Below are positions 12,451 through 25,429 of a DNA stretch of 64,000 bases, piece by piece. The stretch comes from Nilaparvata lugens (Eukaryota; Arthropoda; Insecta; Hemiptera; Delphacidae), in NCBI RefSeq assembly GCF_014356525.2, contig NC_052505.1, forward strand, positions 49,913,994 to 49,977,993. Direction: 5' to 3'. Numbering within the stretch: the first letter of the stretch is position 1; each line of letters opens with the position of its first letter. A program made the translations under genes and the position numbers. The notes under the pieces were generated by a model that was given only the letters and a program-made list of their open reading frames with translations, was not told the DNA's origin and did not search any database.

Positions 12451-13086
12451 GTTCTTAATTTTTTCCCTCGAAACGTATTATTATCAATTATTTTTTGAAG
12501 GAATTTGTTTTCATTACTATTGAACTTGGATTTTATCAAATAATTATTTTCAATGTAAAATTTTGCCACCAGTACAAATGAATTGGACATAGTCTTCATG
12601 CTGTAGGCCTATAATTTATTGAATTTCATAAGAAAAACATGAATAGATCACAATAAAATGAGTAATAATTTATATTCTTCAGTTATAATGTAGGCTACTA
12701 TCAGACACGAATTCCCAGTGAAACGAGTATTTTAGGTATTTTTTTGGAATTGGGAAAACAAAGGCTGCCTGATTCAAATTGAGGAGGATCCTAATAGAAC
12801 TAAAATTTATTGATGTATTGGAAAAATCAATATGATTCTGTGAGGTTTCCAAGTATTATGTATTCTTCAGTTTTCTATACTTTAATAACTAGATACTAAT
12901 AACTATACTAATAGCTAGAGCTATGACCTTCCACTTTTGTTTTCGGAACTGCTTAATAAACAATTATTCTCATATATATTGTTTATTTCTCTGTGTGGCG
13001 AAAAATAGCGTTCGCACCACGGGCAAAAATGTTTTTCCGGCTCTCAATCTTTTCTAGTCCTCGGCCTACGGCCTCGGACTTGAAAA

Positions 13087-13647
13087 CCGATTTCAGAGAT
13101 CATTAAGATTGTCTGGTAGAGGCGGAACATAAACATCATCCATGAAATCCATCGGTGTTAAATCCGGTGAGCGAGTGTTTTTTGTTACAAAATGACACCT
13201 TTCTCAATTCTTTAAGTAATTTCAATAAATATTTATGTGCTTTCAAAGTTGTAAAGTCATTTCATAATCACTCTGTATTTTGAAAGTAGGTACTTTCTTA
13301 TTGTCAGTTTATTCTGATTAAAACTAAGTTTATTTTACAAAAAACTAATGTCTGGGAACAAAGATACCAAGAAATAACATTATTTTGTTAAGAGCATTGA
13401 AATAGGAGCACAGGGGTGCCATTTAGGTGGGGCAGGGGGGTCCTAGGCCCCCCTTAAGGATCAGATAAATAATGAGAATTCGGCTCTATCTACACGAATC
13501 CTTAGAATCTCATACTGATTTAATACATTTTTAAACAGCATTAGTACCGTATAATTCTACAGTTCTACCTTCTACAGTATCAACAATGTAGCAAAATTGC
13601 CTTGAAAGTATGGCTACGGGTACGGAGTAATAAAGAATATATTTTTT
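13087..13647. repeat. Duplicated block, copy 2
   Basis: Second copy of the block at 10795-11339. After GAATATATTTTTTC it diverges and continues into the interior of the hAT element at 13411-14793. Confidence 0.8.
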
Positions 13648-14793
13648 CCTACAGTTACGTTGAAAAGTGGCCATTGCTGCACTGATTACAGAACGCAAAT
13701 AATCACTTTTCCGCTCTAGTGCGGGAAAAATTTTTCCTACACTCCAGATTTGCAACATGGCAACGCAAAATAGTTGGTGGGTTATATGGAGCACCAGTGC
13801 AGCAAAATCAAAATCAAGTTGGTAACAGTGACTGTGGTATAGTGAGGTCCATGTTATAATAATATCAAGGACATCGTGTTATCGTGTACAACAGTGGATG
13901 ACACAGCCGCGACATCAGTGACAGCCGCCCCTTCATTCATTTACTACTACATTATTCTATTTTATTTATTAATAATAAAATTACACAGAAAAACATTTGA
14001 TGCATTTCAGGCTATTTTACCCATAATTACTCACTTTTCATATTCAATGGTAACTGTAGGAAAAATTAAATGTGAAATACGTGCGCAAAGTTCCTATGCT
14101 GAACTCAACAAACCATTCCGCCCTCGCCTACGGCTCGGGCGTAAACGTTTCTTTCGGTGCAGCAAACTGTCACTTTGCGCACTAGTTGCACAAATAACTA
14201 TTTCTCTGTGGTATAGTTGAAGCTTAAATATAGAAAGGGTACAATTATTGATCAGATCAGAATAAGTTAGTTGTTGTATAAATTTCAACGTGAGATTTAA
14301 CAAGTTGCAAGATGTCACAGTGAAAGCAAAAGAAAGGGCACAATCAGACAATCAAAAATGTATGTACAGAGTTGGTGAGAATTATGGGAACAGCTTAATG
14401 TTTCTTTAGCTTTCTAACTGAAAGCTATTTTCCAATTAGAATATGATTCCCAATGAAATTGTTGAAATTGTCATTGTAACAGAAAAATGTATCTTTTTCC
14501 ATGATTTTAAAGAAATCTGTTTCAGTGTATTCCTACTTTAGGGCCTATAGCTACAGGGCCACTACTGTAGGCCTATATTTCTAATAACAATTTTATGATT
14601 CAATAACTAATAATGTATATGTTTGTATTGATACTCCAACCAAATTTGTATAAAACTGGAAAAAATGAAGCATATAATAACTTTTATGGGGAAAACCCCA
14701 GAACCCTCTATCCTTTGGGGGTATTCCTTCCCTCCCCCTCATACCTCTTGGTTTTTGCCCCCCCCCTAGCAGTTTAGTGAAATGGCGCCACTG
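13411..14793. mobile_element. Non-autonomous hAT element with 8 bp target duplication
   Basis: The element is 1383 bp. The left end is CAGGGGTGCCATTT and the right end, reversed, is CAGTGGCGCCATTT (12 of 14 match). TAGGAGCA flanks it perfectly on both sides (13403-13410 and 14794-14801). CAG-type ends with an 8 bp duplication define hAT elements. No hAT transposase frame is present; the open frames at 13876-14220 and 14094-14351 overlap on opposite strands and show no domain. Confidence 0.85.
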
Positions 14794-15107
14794 TAGGAGC
14801 AACTTCATCTATTATTCTACTAGCGGATTTTTACCAATTAAGAGAGAATCTTCTATGGATGATGAATTTTTCTTTATTTAGAGCGCTACTATATTTGAAT
14901 ATTATGTAATTTGGAATCACCCGTGGAGGATTGCTATTCAGTTTCGAATCAAGCCCTAATACTCTATGTGTTAGAAGATAAGGTAGCCTGTAGACCCCTT
15001 AGGCTACCTATTTCAAAAGTTACATAGGTACGGTAACTCTAATAGAAGCAGGCCTCCTGTTATGTACGTATGTCTGTACAGTGAACTGTTCTCTTGATAT
15101 CTATTTT

Positions 15108-15258
15108 TTTCGCTAAGGGTGATGCCCACATGAGCTCCAGACCTGTTCGTGGGTAATGAGGCGGATGATAATGAGAGATGAATAGACCTACAGTTTTAGG
15201 TGGGTACCGAACCACCGGGAAGCGACTGTACAACTCATGAATCATATTCAGAATTTTC
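15108..15258 (+). repeat. Interspersed repeat family, copy A
   Basis: The block starts near GGTGATGCCCACATGAGCTC and ends near CAACTCATGAATCATATTCA. The same order of words occurs inverted at 39230-39395, and a weaker copy starts near 35503. This makes it a dispersed repeat of unknown class. Confidence 0.6.
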
Positions 15259-16034
15259 TCAATTGACAGGATGATCTGTCATTCTCATTTCTAGTTTATA
15301 CAACAGGATTTTGAATTCTCTACAAGTTTTACAACCGTGTAAACTTGGTGATAGTGTGATTAAAAGTATGGTTGAAAATGGTTTCTTGAGACACGAGAGT
15401 ATTCCAGTTAGTATGTAAACTATTATTAAAGATACATAGTTCATTTCATCAATAATTGACCGCAAGTCAGAGTTTAAAATAAATATTGTACTTCTAAGTG
15501 AAATTATATCATAATCATGTTCAAGTATGTTAAATCATGTTATATATGCTCTCGGCTAATTTTGATCCTACAAAACATAATGCCCTCAAAGTAGGCTCAC
15601 CTATAGTAAAGTCTAATAAAACAGCCTGAAAAGGCTGTTGGGAATGGACTAGATAGTGAGTATTTCAAAATGATTCTAATTAAAAATAATACATCATCGT
15701 AAGTGGCTCATTGAATATTGACGGCGGTGGAAAAATATAACGACTATACGTCCTATCATTTCTACTGACGTTATAACGTGAAACTTACTATAGTATCGCT
15801 TCAAGGTCAAAAACTTTGAAATGCAATCTCAAATGCAGGTTTCTTTCTGATATAAAGCTGCCTTGAAGGAACGTGCATTTTCCAATTTTCTATTACACTG
15901 ACCAGTCAGTTTTCACGTGAAGGTTAGAATGTGGATGTGATCTTGGCCACTTGGCCTGGACTGACTAGAGACGAGAGACGAGTCAATGGGACTCGGCTCT
16001 TTGGAAGGGGGTTGAGCAAAATGTGCGCGGATTG

Positions 16035-16121
16035 CGGGGGGTGGGGGGCTTTGAAAAGGGTGCTGCAGGCGACCTTCACCGAGGTAGGACCCCCGTTTGG
16101 GGGGTGGGAGGGGGTCGGGGG
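16035..16121 (+). promoter_or_regulatory. G-rich patch with G-quadruplex potential
   Basis: GGGGGGTGGGAGGGGG followed by TC and GGGGG (16099-16121) gives four G tracts with 1-2 base loops, a strong quadruplex pattern. A further GGGGGGTGGGGGG sits at about 16035. The surrounding 15930-16150 is GC-rich and open in both strands, which is a composition effect rather than proof of a gene. The role within the Ly6 intron is unknown. Confidence 0.4.
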
Positions 16122-17459
16122 TTCGGGTACGGATCGAAACTACAGTAAGTAGAAGTAGTACTGCCACCACACTCCCCCCCCCACCATGAATCTGATAAAA
16201 GGAATGCGAAATGCCCTCTTATCCTCTCTCTTTCTTCCCCTCCCCCCCGCATCACTTCGTCTGATCATTTCCATTCTGCTCGCTTTCATGCCCTAACTTG
16301 TGCCCTATTCCTTCCAGCTGTCCTTACAGTTGGCGTTCTGCACAAATACACCATTTCTTATGAAATATCAATACTTTCCCACAATAGCATTCTCACGAGA
16401 TTTCTCATTGCATTTCCATTTCTTCCATGATTGGTGTGTCCACCTGTCCTTTTTGTAAATGAATGGGATGGATAACCCGTTAGTGAACTTTTAATACACT
16501 TTCTCATTGGAATAATTAACTCTTCAATTTCATCGAAACACGACTGGTCTGAGAAAGGAATAAAAGTTTACTCTGTGATTCGACTGCTTTAGGACCGACC
16601 TAAAGTGGGCTACCACTTATTAAATTAATAAACTGGTCTTAATCCAAAAGCAGTTCAAATCAAAGTGTAGTTATTCCAATAAAAATACTATTAAGTAGCG
16701 CTAAAATAACTAGTAAAATATACAATTATTTTATTCACTCTGCACGATAATGTTGAAGAACTCGAGCGGAAGTGAAGATGGATATAGAGCAGAACTATAT
16801 TGAGACGATAGAGTAGAAGAGAGGTCCCAGAGCAATCATGGCTTAAAAGCTAGAAGGAAAGAGAAGTATCAAAAAGCCTAGAAAAAGATGAAAGTTGAAT
16901 GGTTGGAATCGTAACACTTTGGAGCCAATCCTTCAAAGAATAGGAGGACCAAATTTACATTGGTGGATAGTAAACAAACTAATGACTATGATGATATATA
17001 ATTATGATGATATTTTGTTCCATAATTCATCTGTGCTGCATTATGTACGAGTGTGGGTAAGTAGTATAAGCTTATGCTATCTTTTCTCTATGAAGAGAAA
17101 ATATATGCTGCCGAATGATACAGCATAAATTTCATCATTTGGAATCTCATTCATTTATTCATTCAAAAAGTTCAAAATAATTTATTCATGATTCTGCATA
17201 ATGGTCAATGCAGCGAAAAATACCCTCTTTGACTCCTGCCAAGGATAGCAACAACAGTCCTTGAGAAGCGTCAATCAAGCACGATTTTTTCTTTGTTTTA
17301 CGATAACTAGCATTTTATATGGGTGCTACAATGAATGTCTACATGAAGCTGGAATCGGCCCTAAATACTCGCGCAAAATTTTAATACGAAATTTATGTTT
17401 GTGAATAGCTCAGACGGCGCTGACTATAACCTCCAGCATAGCACGCAACGAAACTAGGG

Positions 17460-17473
17460 GTTGTCATGGAAAC
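17460..17473 (+). promoter_or_regulatory. RFX X-box-like site
   Basis: GTTGTCATGGAAAC is an imperfect palindrome close to the RFX X-box consensus (GTTGCCATGGAAAC type). It lies in a GC-richer patch of the Ly6 intron. A single match in 64 kb carries little statistical weight. Confidence 0.25.
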
Positions 17474-18903
17474 GCCAAACATTCGACAAATATTTCCCGA
17501 TGTCCTGGGTGGCGACGCTTCCTTTCCTTAATCCCCCGTTTTCCTTTACAATTTCCGGAATTCGCGCTACGGGAATAGTTCGACTTTCGTTTAATTAGAG
17601 AACACAATAAGTGAGTCGGCATGGAGCATCCAAATACAGTACAACATTTTCCAGTTTTAAGATTCACTGAATGATCTCTGCAAGTTAGATTTCTAGACCG
17701 TTCACTTGGAACTCATTTTACATTTGACTATGATATGACGATAAAATTTTATTAGGTAGATTAAGTTTTTTGAGAATGAGTAGGATAATTGGTTTCAAAT
17801 TCTATGATAAATTCAGTAGAAGCAACTATTAAATTTGAATAATTACTTATTCATTGGGAGTTTTATACATTTCCTCTGTAGCTCCTGTGATCATTCAAAT
17901 TCCATACTTTGGGAATATAATTTTATCAGATTAGAAATTAAACGAGTCTTGAAAGCCTACAGCGTTTTCATAATTATAATAAAAAATAATTCATATCCTA
18001 TATTATCTATTATGATTAAGAATTCATTTCATTTATCATAATAAGATAATTGAGTCCTTCTAATTAGTTGATTGATTAAAATATTTAAAATAATTGTTTT
18101 ATCATGATAAGGGATAATGATAAAGGATAGGAGCTTATAACTGTATATGATCATCCCATTAACAATTATTATTAAATGACTTGCTTGAGCTGACAAGCTC
18201 AAATTGGATCGTCAGTGTGAAAAATATTCACAATCATGATTTCACTTCTATAAGAAATAGGCTAAGGTATTAGGTGGAGGGAGACTCACTTCAAATTCCT
18301 TATAAGCAACATCAAAGCTTCTCATTCAACCGATTCTGCCAGTTCAAAGTGAATCCCATACTGTAGCACCTCTCAGCATGCGTGTGTGAGCAAAGGCGTT
18401 TTCCAGTTAGCCACTGTGAGGTGCGTGTTTCAATTATGTGACTCATTTCCTCAAAGACATTCCTTATCTCAATTGCTGATATAATAATTCTCAATTGAAA
18501 AGTGGTGATTTCCTGATCCAATTATGATTTGAAAGCATGAAGGCAGTATTATTATTTATTATTATTTATCACAATCAGATTTTTAAACCTATAGTAGGCT
18601 AATGATAGCTAGCTCTTTTGTAAAGGTGCAACTGATTATATTGTTATTTAAAAGTGACAACCTATTTTTCAAATTTATCGTGGAGGAAGCTTGGAAGAGT
18701 AATAGAGTTTAGATCTCAAAATGATATGAAGCAGTTCAAAGGGCCATGATTTATGCTTATTTAATACCATAATGTATTTATTCGTTTGGAAGAGTCCTCG
18801 ATAATAACTAATGCCTATGTACCTGAGAACTATGTAAAGGAGAGTTTTATTGTTAATTTCTATGGCGGTTAATCGTATCAAGGTACCCAATTAGGCCTAT
18901 TAC

Positions 18904-19753
18904 CAGCCATGTCAGTGGCCATGCCAGCCATGCCAGTGGGGCCATGCCAGTGAGGCCATGCCAGTGAGGCCATGCCAGTGAGGCCATGCCAGTGAGGCCA
19001 TGCCAGTGAGGCCATGCCAGTGAGGCCATGCCAGTGAGGCCATGCCAGTGAGGCCATGCCAGTAAGGCTATGCCAGTGAGGCTATGCCAGTGAGGCTATG
19101 CCAGTGAGGCTATGCCAGTGAGGCCATGCCAGTGTGGCTATGCCAGTGAGCCTATGCCAGTGAGGCTATGCAAGTGAGGCCATGCCAGTGAGGCCATGCC
19201 AGTGAGGCTGTGCCAGTGAGGCTATGCCAGTGAGGCCATGCCAGTGTGGCCATGCCAGTGAGGCCATGCCAGTGTGGCCATGCCAGTGAGGCTATGCCAG
19301 TGAGGCCATGCCAGTGTGGCCATGCCAGTGAGGCCATGCCAGTGTGGCCATGCCAGTGAGGCTATGCCAGTGAGGCTATGCCAGTGAGGCCATGCCAGTG
19401 TGGCCATGCCAGTGAGGCTATGCCAGTGAGGCTATGCCAGTGAGGCCATGCCAGTGTGGCCATGCCAGTGAGGCTATGCCAGTGAGGCTATGCCAGTGAG
19501 GCCATGCCAGTGTGGCCATGCCAGTGAGGCTATGCCAGTGAGGCTATGCCAGTGTGGCCATGCCAGTGAGGCCATGCCAGTGAGGCCATGCCAGTGTGGC
19601 CATGCCAGTGAGGCTATGCCAGTGTGGCCATGCCAGTGAGGCCATGCCAGTGAGGCTATGCCAGTGTGGCCATGCCAGTGAGGCCATGCCAGTGAGCCAT
19701 GCCAGTGTGGCCATGCCAGTGAGGCTATGCCAGTGAGGCCATGCCAGTGATGC
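18904..19753. repeat. 14 bp minisatellite, about 60 copies
   Basis: The unit is CCATGCCAGTGAGG. Three main variants occur: CC...GAGG, CT...GAGG and CC...GTGG. The left part (about 18945-19065) is nearly uniform CC...GAGG. From about 19330 the variants form a repeating four-unit (56 bp) pattern. The array starts and ends with degenerate units. Because 14 is not a multiple of 3, the minus strand repeats every 42 bp as a 14-residue peptide rich in WPHWH; I regard this as a by-product. Confidence 0.95.
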
Positions 19754-20459
19754 TAGAAGGCGAATTGTTGATGCTATTGTTCACTGAATACATCAATCGC
19801 AGTCTTTGGGAAAAAGTCAGTTGCTTTGATGCTCTCTCTTATTTTTAGAAATATATTTTTCCCTTTATTCCCCCCCCCGTATTATAGGTAAAGGAAGGTA
19901 GATTCCCCCATGCCTATTATTAACTAAGCCTATTATTATAGATATATAACTACTATGATATAACTCACTTACATTTTCTTTGGGGTTTTTCTCTCTCAAG
20001 CATGCATTGTAAACTATTTTTGCACATGAATCTTCTGTTCAATAATACTTGTCTCTCTTTCAAACTAGTAATTCTTATTAGATTAGTCTCACATTATTTT
20101 ACTTTTTTCAAATTTACATGATTATGTATGTAACACTTATATTTAGTATAGCTTGACTTGTTAACCTCAATATTTTCTTCTCTTTACTTCATAATAATGT
20201 TTTCCAATTCATTTATCCGTAGCTTTAAATAACATCCAACATAATTCAATTTCTGTATTTATATTAGTTAATTTTATTTTAATCAATCTCTACTTTCACA
20301 TGCTTTCCATTCACCATGCTTATATTTATACCTTATGTTATTTATACCTAATTGCTTCACAGCACACACTGTATGAATGTAGTATCATAATTATCTTTCG
20401 TATCGTTCATTGTATTACCATTTATTTTTCATTTCTTACATGGTTCAATTTGTTGGTAA

Positions 20460-20530
20460 ATAGTAGTGAAGACTGATTTGGGCGTAATGCCTGTAGTCTT
20501 CCTTGACATTGTAAATAAATAATTTATGTA
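20460..20530 (+). mobile_element. Possible LINE 3' tail
   Basis: GGGCGTAATGCCTGTAGTC, then a short run and TTGTAAATAAATAA, resembles the 3' ends of CR1/Jockey-type LINEs. No reverse transcriptase frame lies upstream, so this would be a 5'-truncated copy. Confidence 0.3.
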
Positions 20531-23500
20531 TTGTTTAATGTGTAGCACATAGAGTTGATACTATTCAATAGTATAACCATATAAGAACTATTTCATCTCC
20601 AACTATCCTCAAACTATAGTTTATCTATTATATAACGCACATATAACTCAGAAATATATTTGATAATGGATTTACTTTATGCAAATAATAATGTGATAGC
20701 TTCGTAGAAGACTAGGAGAAAAATCCAAAAAAGAGTTTAACTCTCACCCTTTACCTGTCAGATTTGACTGTGTAGGGATGTTTGCTTAGGTTCTTTGTTT
20801 TCATGTGTGAGAAACTGAGTCCCATTTTTGAAGTTGAATTAGCTTTCATAATAACCTTTTCTTATTACATCATGTTTATACATAATATATCTCATCTTCT
20901 TAAAATTATATTTTTGAGTTATTTCAATAGCTCTAATGGAAATTCGAGAATCAGTCCATCCGATTGAGCTACTTTATATATGACAAACGTCTTCTGAGTC
21001 TCGACCCATATTATGGTATCGTTATCTCTATCAACTTCTCAAACTAATCATAAAATTCCCTTATGAAGTAGCATATCAATGGGGCTTTAGAGTAGAAAGG
21101 TGTGCTATTACTCCATGAAATCACTAGAAATAATATTGATAAGATGATTAGTATTATGTTAAAGTATGTATGGTTACATAGCTCTTGTGCTATCGATATG
21201 ATGAGTTTGTTCTCTGTTATTAAATTATTGACGAGAGTCAGTTGCGGTGATCTGACATCAAGTTGCAGAACACAAACGTGGCGTGTAGTGAGAACAGGAT
21301 AGAATCCAATTCATTTAAGTGCTTTTAGTGGCAACCTTCTAATGCCCCATAATTACGCTCCTTTGATATTCATTCCAATTGACAAAACTACATCACGGTT
21401 CCTGGAAATAAACCATATGCTCCTCATATAGTCATATAGTTTGGTTGAGTCAACTGACTTCACATCATACGGTACGGTCAAATATGATATGATAAAGGAA
21501 CCTTTCTAGGCATGGAATTTCTTAGTACCAGAATAATAACATTTCAGAATCGCATCAAATCAGAATAAGCTACTTTATTGCGGTTTGTCGACTATGGGAG
21601 AGGAAAACATGCATGGAAACCACATCAACTGTAATATGCAATCATATTTTTATGCAGTCATATTTTTAAAACTTGGTGAGGATATTTGCCTTTATTTATT
21701 CAGTTTAAATTGAACACTTTCTTGTATAATTTCTCTGCTCCATTGAATAATTCCATGAGAAAAACCAATATTACTACTTCTGTTTTTTCTTACTGGAGAA
21801 ATTCTCCATGATTGTTCATCTATTTAAACTATCACCTAGAATAAAACAATCGCACAGCTTCACTCTGACTCTGAGTGGTTGGAAACGTGAACATACTAGC
21901 GAAATAAATAGACCAAGGCATTTAGTATAGACTATACTGTTTGATCAGGTAAAGGGAAGGGATAAACTCCATTCAGTAATGATTATTCCTTATCAATACA
22001 AGACCTCATTGATTCACATAAATTTAAATTAGTTGAACTTAATTAACATTACGTTGAACTCAATTCAATATTTAAACGTTGTCTAAAAATGCTGTCTACT
22101 ATCGTTGCAACGATCATTTTTGTACATAATCATAGTGAAAGCATACGCAATTCGTATTTATTTCCTGCTATTTGTTATTTCGTCATTATTTCCTGTATGC
22201 TTATTTTGTAGTTCTATTCACTTCCATCTAGTATTTGTTTTATGATCGCTTACGTCATTGCCAACACAAACACACAAATCATAGACTTGATCTCATAGGT
22301 GAGCATCATCATCAGAAAAAAGTCTCAATATTATCGTATCCTTTTCAAATATTCATTGCTCTTGACATTTTGGTATGGTTATCCACTATTATTTCTTAAT
22401 TGTCATTTGAGATCTTGATATTTTCATTGCGGTGTTCTATATTAGTTTTATGGGAAAATGATTCTATTTCGTAATAAATTGGGAATTTAGGATTTCCGAG
22501 GAAGGCAGGTTGAGTGACTAATCATGGTCGGGTGCTGATGAGGTGGCAGTTTTTGCCTTCCAATCAGGGCCATATTTTCGCGCAGATTGCTATCGAAAGG
22601 CGATGTTGACGTCTTTTTCAAAGCTCCATCATCGCATCATCGCAATTGAATTAGTTTTCTCGGTGGCGACGGCGTAAGAGTCTCACAAATGACGAGCCTA
22701 ATTGGATCAGAATAGAAGTGGCAGTGGGGAGCGATGAAAGAGGATGTGAACAGCGATAGAAGAAGAAGAAAGGCAGAGTGAAAAGTGGAAAACCTTTTTT
22801 CTTTTTTGTCGGTCGCTAACGAGGAGCAAGTAGCCGTGTTATATCTATTCTTCATCCCTTGCCTTGTGACGGTAGAAGGGTGGAGGTAGTGAGGGGGTGA
22901 AGGGAAGACTCGGTCATTCTTATCACAGATGCGCCCAGTAGGCCTAGATATCCCCTAACCTCTTCCTTGATGAGTCTATCTTCATGCGTTTTAGGTTTTT
23001 TGTGCTCACAAAACCACTTACAACTGATAAGTTGATCCTCAAGAATGATCTATTTTGTCAATCGTATTTTTGCAACCAATACCTATCATGATATTAATAG
23101 TATTGGTGTAACAAAAATTAATACAAATTCGTTTTTTTGTGCTCACAACAACCCTCACTACTTAAATAATCCTAGAAAGTTATAACTTTCACTAACGATG
23201 TGCAAAAGCAATATTTTTAATTGTAAAGTTTGATTTCAGTTTCCATTTCCGCAATCAAGTCACCATGAAATTGTGACCAAATGAAATCGATATTCATATT
23301 GTGTAATTATCATCCCTTCAATATCTGAAGTGTGAGGATCATGAAAGTGATATTTTTAGCAGGAATGAAGCCATCTTCAAAATCAATAAATGTTTAATTA
23401 CAACAGTTTCAATTCAAGTTTGTAAAGATAATATGATTCAGATGGTAAATCTAATGTGATTGAAGAAATGAGATAAATAACTAATGAGATGAGGAAAATT

Positions 23501-25356
23501 AAAGATACAGTACTATGACAAATATTATTACGTCATAAGAAGCCGCAGACAAGCAACTAGGAGATGTGAGAGATGTGCTGAGAGATTTGAGAGTGTCTAA
23601 TGGGGCCTGACGCCCACGTCGCGGAAACGACACTAAACACGTCAACCCACGCACGCGTACTAGCGCCGAATGTCAATCAGACAAAATGACAGGCTGCTAA
23701 CCGAACAACAGGAACTACCAACCAGAAAAAAGATTGATGTGGCTTGGGGTTATGACAAATCTAGGTGAAGTATTGCGCCGTTACTGAGCCACAGATTACC
23801 TTCGTTATCGATGTTGAAGAGATTTCTCATTTGATATGAGACGTAGACGTATAGATATCTAACACAAGTATTTGAAATTATTGTGTTCATCATACATGAT
23901 ACCAATATGCATATGCATTCATAGGCAAAAGTAAAAAAAAATTTACACTTAATATGTTAAATACTAATAGAATGTAGTAAGCTGTGGAGCCACTGACAGG
24001 CCTCTTCTCCAACATTATACCAATAGAGTAGAAGATGTTAATAAGGCTGTAGTTGATGAGATTTACTTCATGATATTCAAACGGATCGAAATAAAGAATT
24101 ACGAATACAGGATAAAAATAGGCCCCGATAGTCCATAGATGACAGACAATTTTCTATGATAATGAATGAATATCCGTGAATTCAATTATAATGGATGAGT
24201 ACTATCGGATATCATGTAATATTATTCAAATATGCCGTGACAGTATGTAATGAGATGTTTGATATAATCTAGTGATAATTCGATCGATGAGTGATATAGA
24301 ATGGAGAATAGATTGAGGAAGAAGCTTCACATGAAGCCTCTGTCACCATATTATAGTCACCGAGCTAAATAACTAATAACTGGAGGTAGCACTGATTTTC
24401 TTTTAGGTATTTTCAAAAACACATCATTTCCCAACCAGCTCATCTATTGTTAAGTAAACCTGAATAGACCTGTTGTATTTATGAATCATTCTCAACTTCT
24501 TATTATATTTGAACAAAATTAGAAGGGACTTTGGTGTGGCTAGCACTGCTACCTCCACTTGTTTGTTTCATGTTGCTCAGTGCCAGTATTATTTTATTTT
24601 TCTTGTGAGCCGATATTACACTATTACCAATATTGCAATGCTTCATAGAAGGTTCAAGCCAGCTCTTCGAGATGGTCCAGCTCTGCATGTCTAGTGTATC
24701 TAGTGTATGGGAGTCAAAACAGCATACTGTATCCTCGTGAAAAAGTGTTTTCATGACATTGGAATGTGTAATATAGACTATAATTATAAGCAAAAGTACG
24801 TTATAAATAGACTACGCTATAAGCAGCTACTTTCATTCATTTTTTAGTCCCTCCCCTAAAGAATGTTAACTTCATAAAGTTCCAATTAAATTATAAAGTT
24901 TTGAATTTTGAGAATATTTTTGGAATAATATGTTATTATTTATAATATAACTCTAGATGTATTATCATTTTTGGAATAATATGATACTCATATTATATAA
25001 TATTCATATTCATATTCTCGTAATGAACTTTCTTCGACGTTTATTCAGTCCTGGAAATCCGAATTTTGTTGTGTAAGAATGTTAAACTCCACTCCTGCTT
25101 TTTTTTGTATGGACTAATCCAAGCTTATACGAAACCCTCCAAGTAACTAAGTTTGGAAATCGTCCATATGGCTTCCACGGTGTGCTCTTGGAAGCTCTAA
25201 CCATAGGTGGGACTTTTAAGCTGAAATTAGCTGAGGGTGATCTGGTAATTTGAATCTGCGATACTTATGCTGTTATACCACTAGTAGTATAATACTAGTG
25301 GGTGAGTTGTGATATATAAATCTATAGTCTTTCTTTGTTAGGGCTACTCTTGAATA

Positions 25357-25429
25357 GAAATTCAAGTACCCTTTTTAAAATTGTTTACTCACTATTTAAA
25401 CAATTTTTAAAAAAGGTACTTAGATTTTC
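25357..25429. repeat. Long AT-rich hairpin
   Basis: Two arms of about 28 bases (AAGTACCCTTTTTAAAATTG and, reversed, AAGTACCTTTTTTAAAAATTG at their cores) flank a short loop CTCACTAT. The size and near-perfect pairing resemble a small RNA precursor, but a miniature foldback element is equally likely. Confidence 0.4.

Larger units (their letters stand above)
11334..13005. repeat. Segment bounded by a 13 bp inverted repeat
   Basis: TTTTTCGCCACAC (11334-11346) is matched by GTGTGGCGAAAAA (12993-13005), with TA just outside both ends. It could be a mariner-like or composite insertion in copy 1 of the duplication. The sequence to its right does not continue copy 2, so a simple insertion is not proven. 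Confidence 0.3.

Noticed and set aside
13876..14351. Genes inside the hAT element
   Set aside because: Two overlapping frames on opposite strands with no hAT transposase or other domain.
15931..16152. Small GC-rich gene on either strand
   Set aside because: Both strands are open over the same stretch because of G runs; no start, splice or domain evidence favours either.
19152..19407. WPHWH-repeat peptides on the minus strand
   Set aside because: They are open only because the 14 bp minisatellite lacks stop codons; the repeat is also open in shifted frames and has no gene context.
18904..19753. CRISPR-like array
   Set aside because: The units are contiguous 14-mers without unique spacers and the host is a eukaryote.
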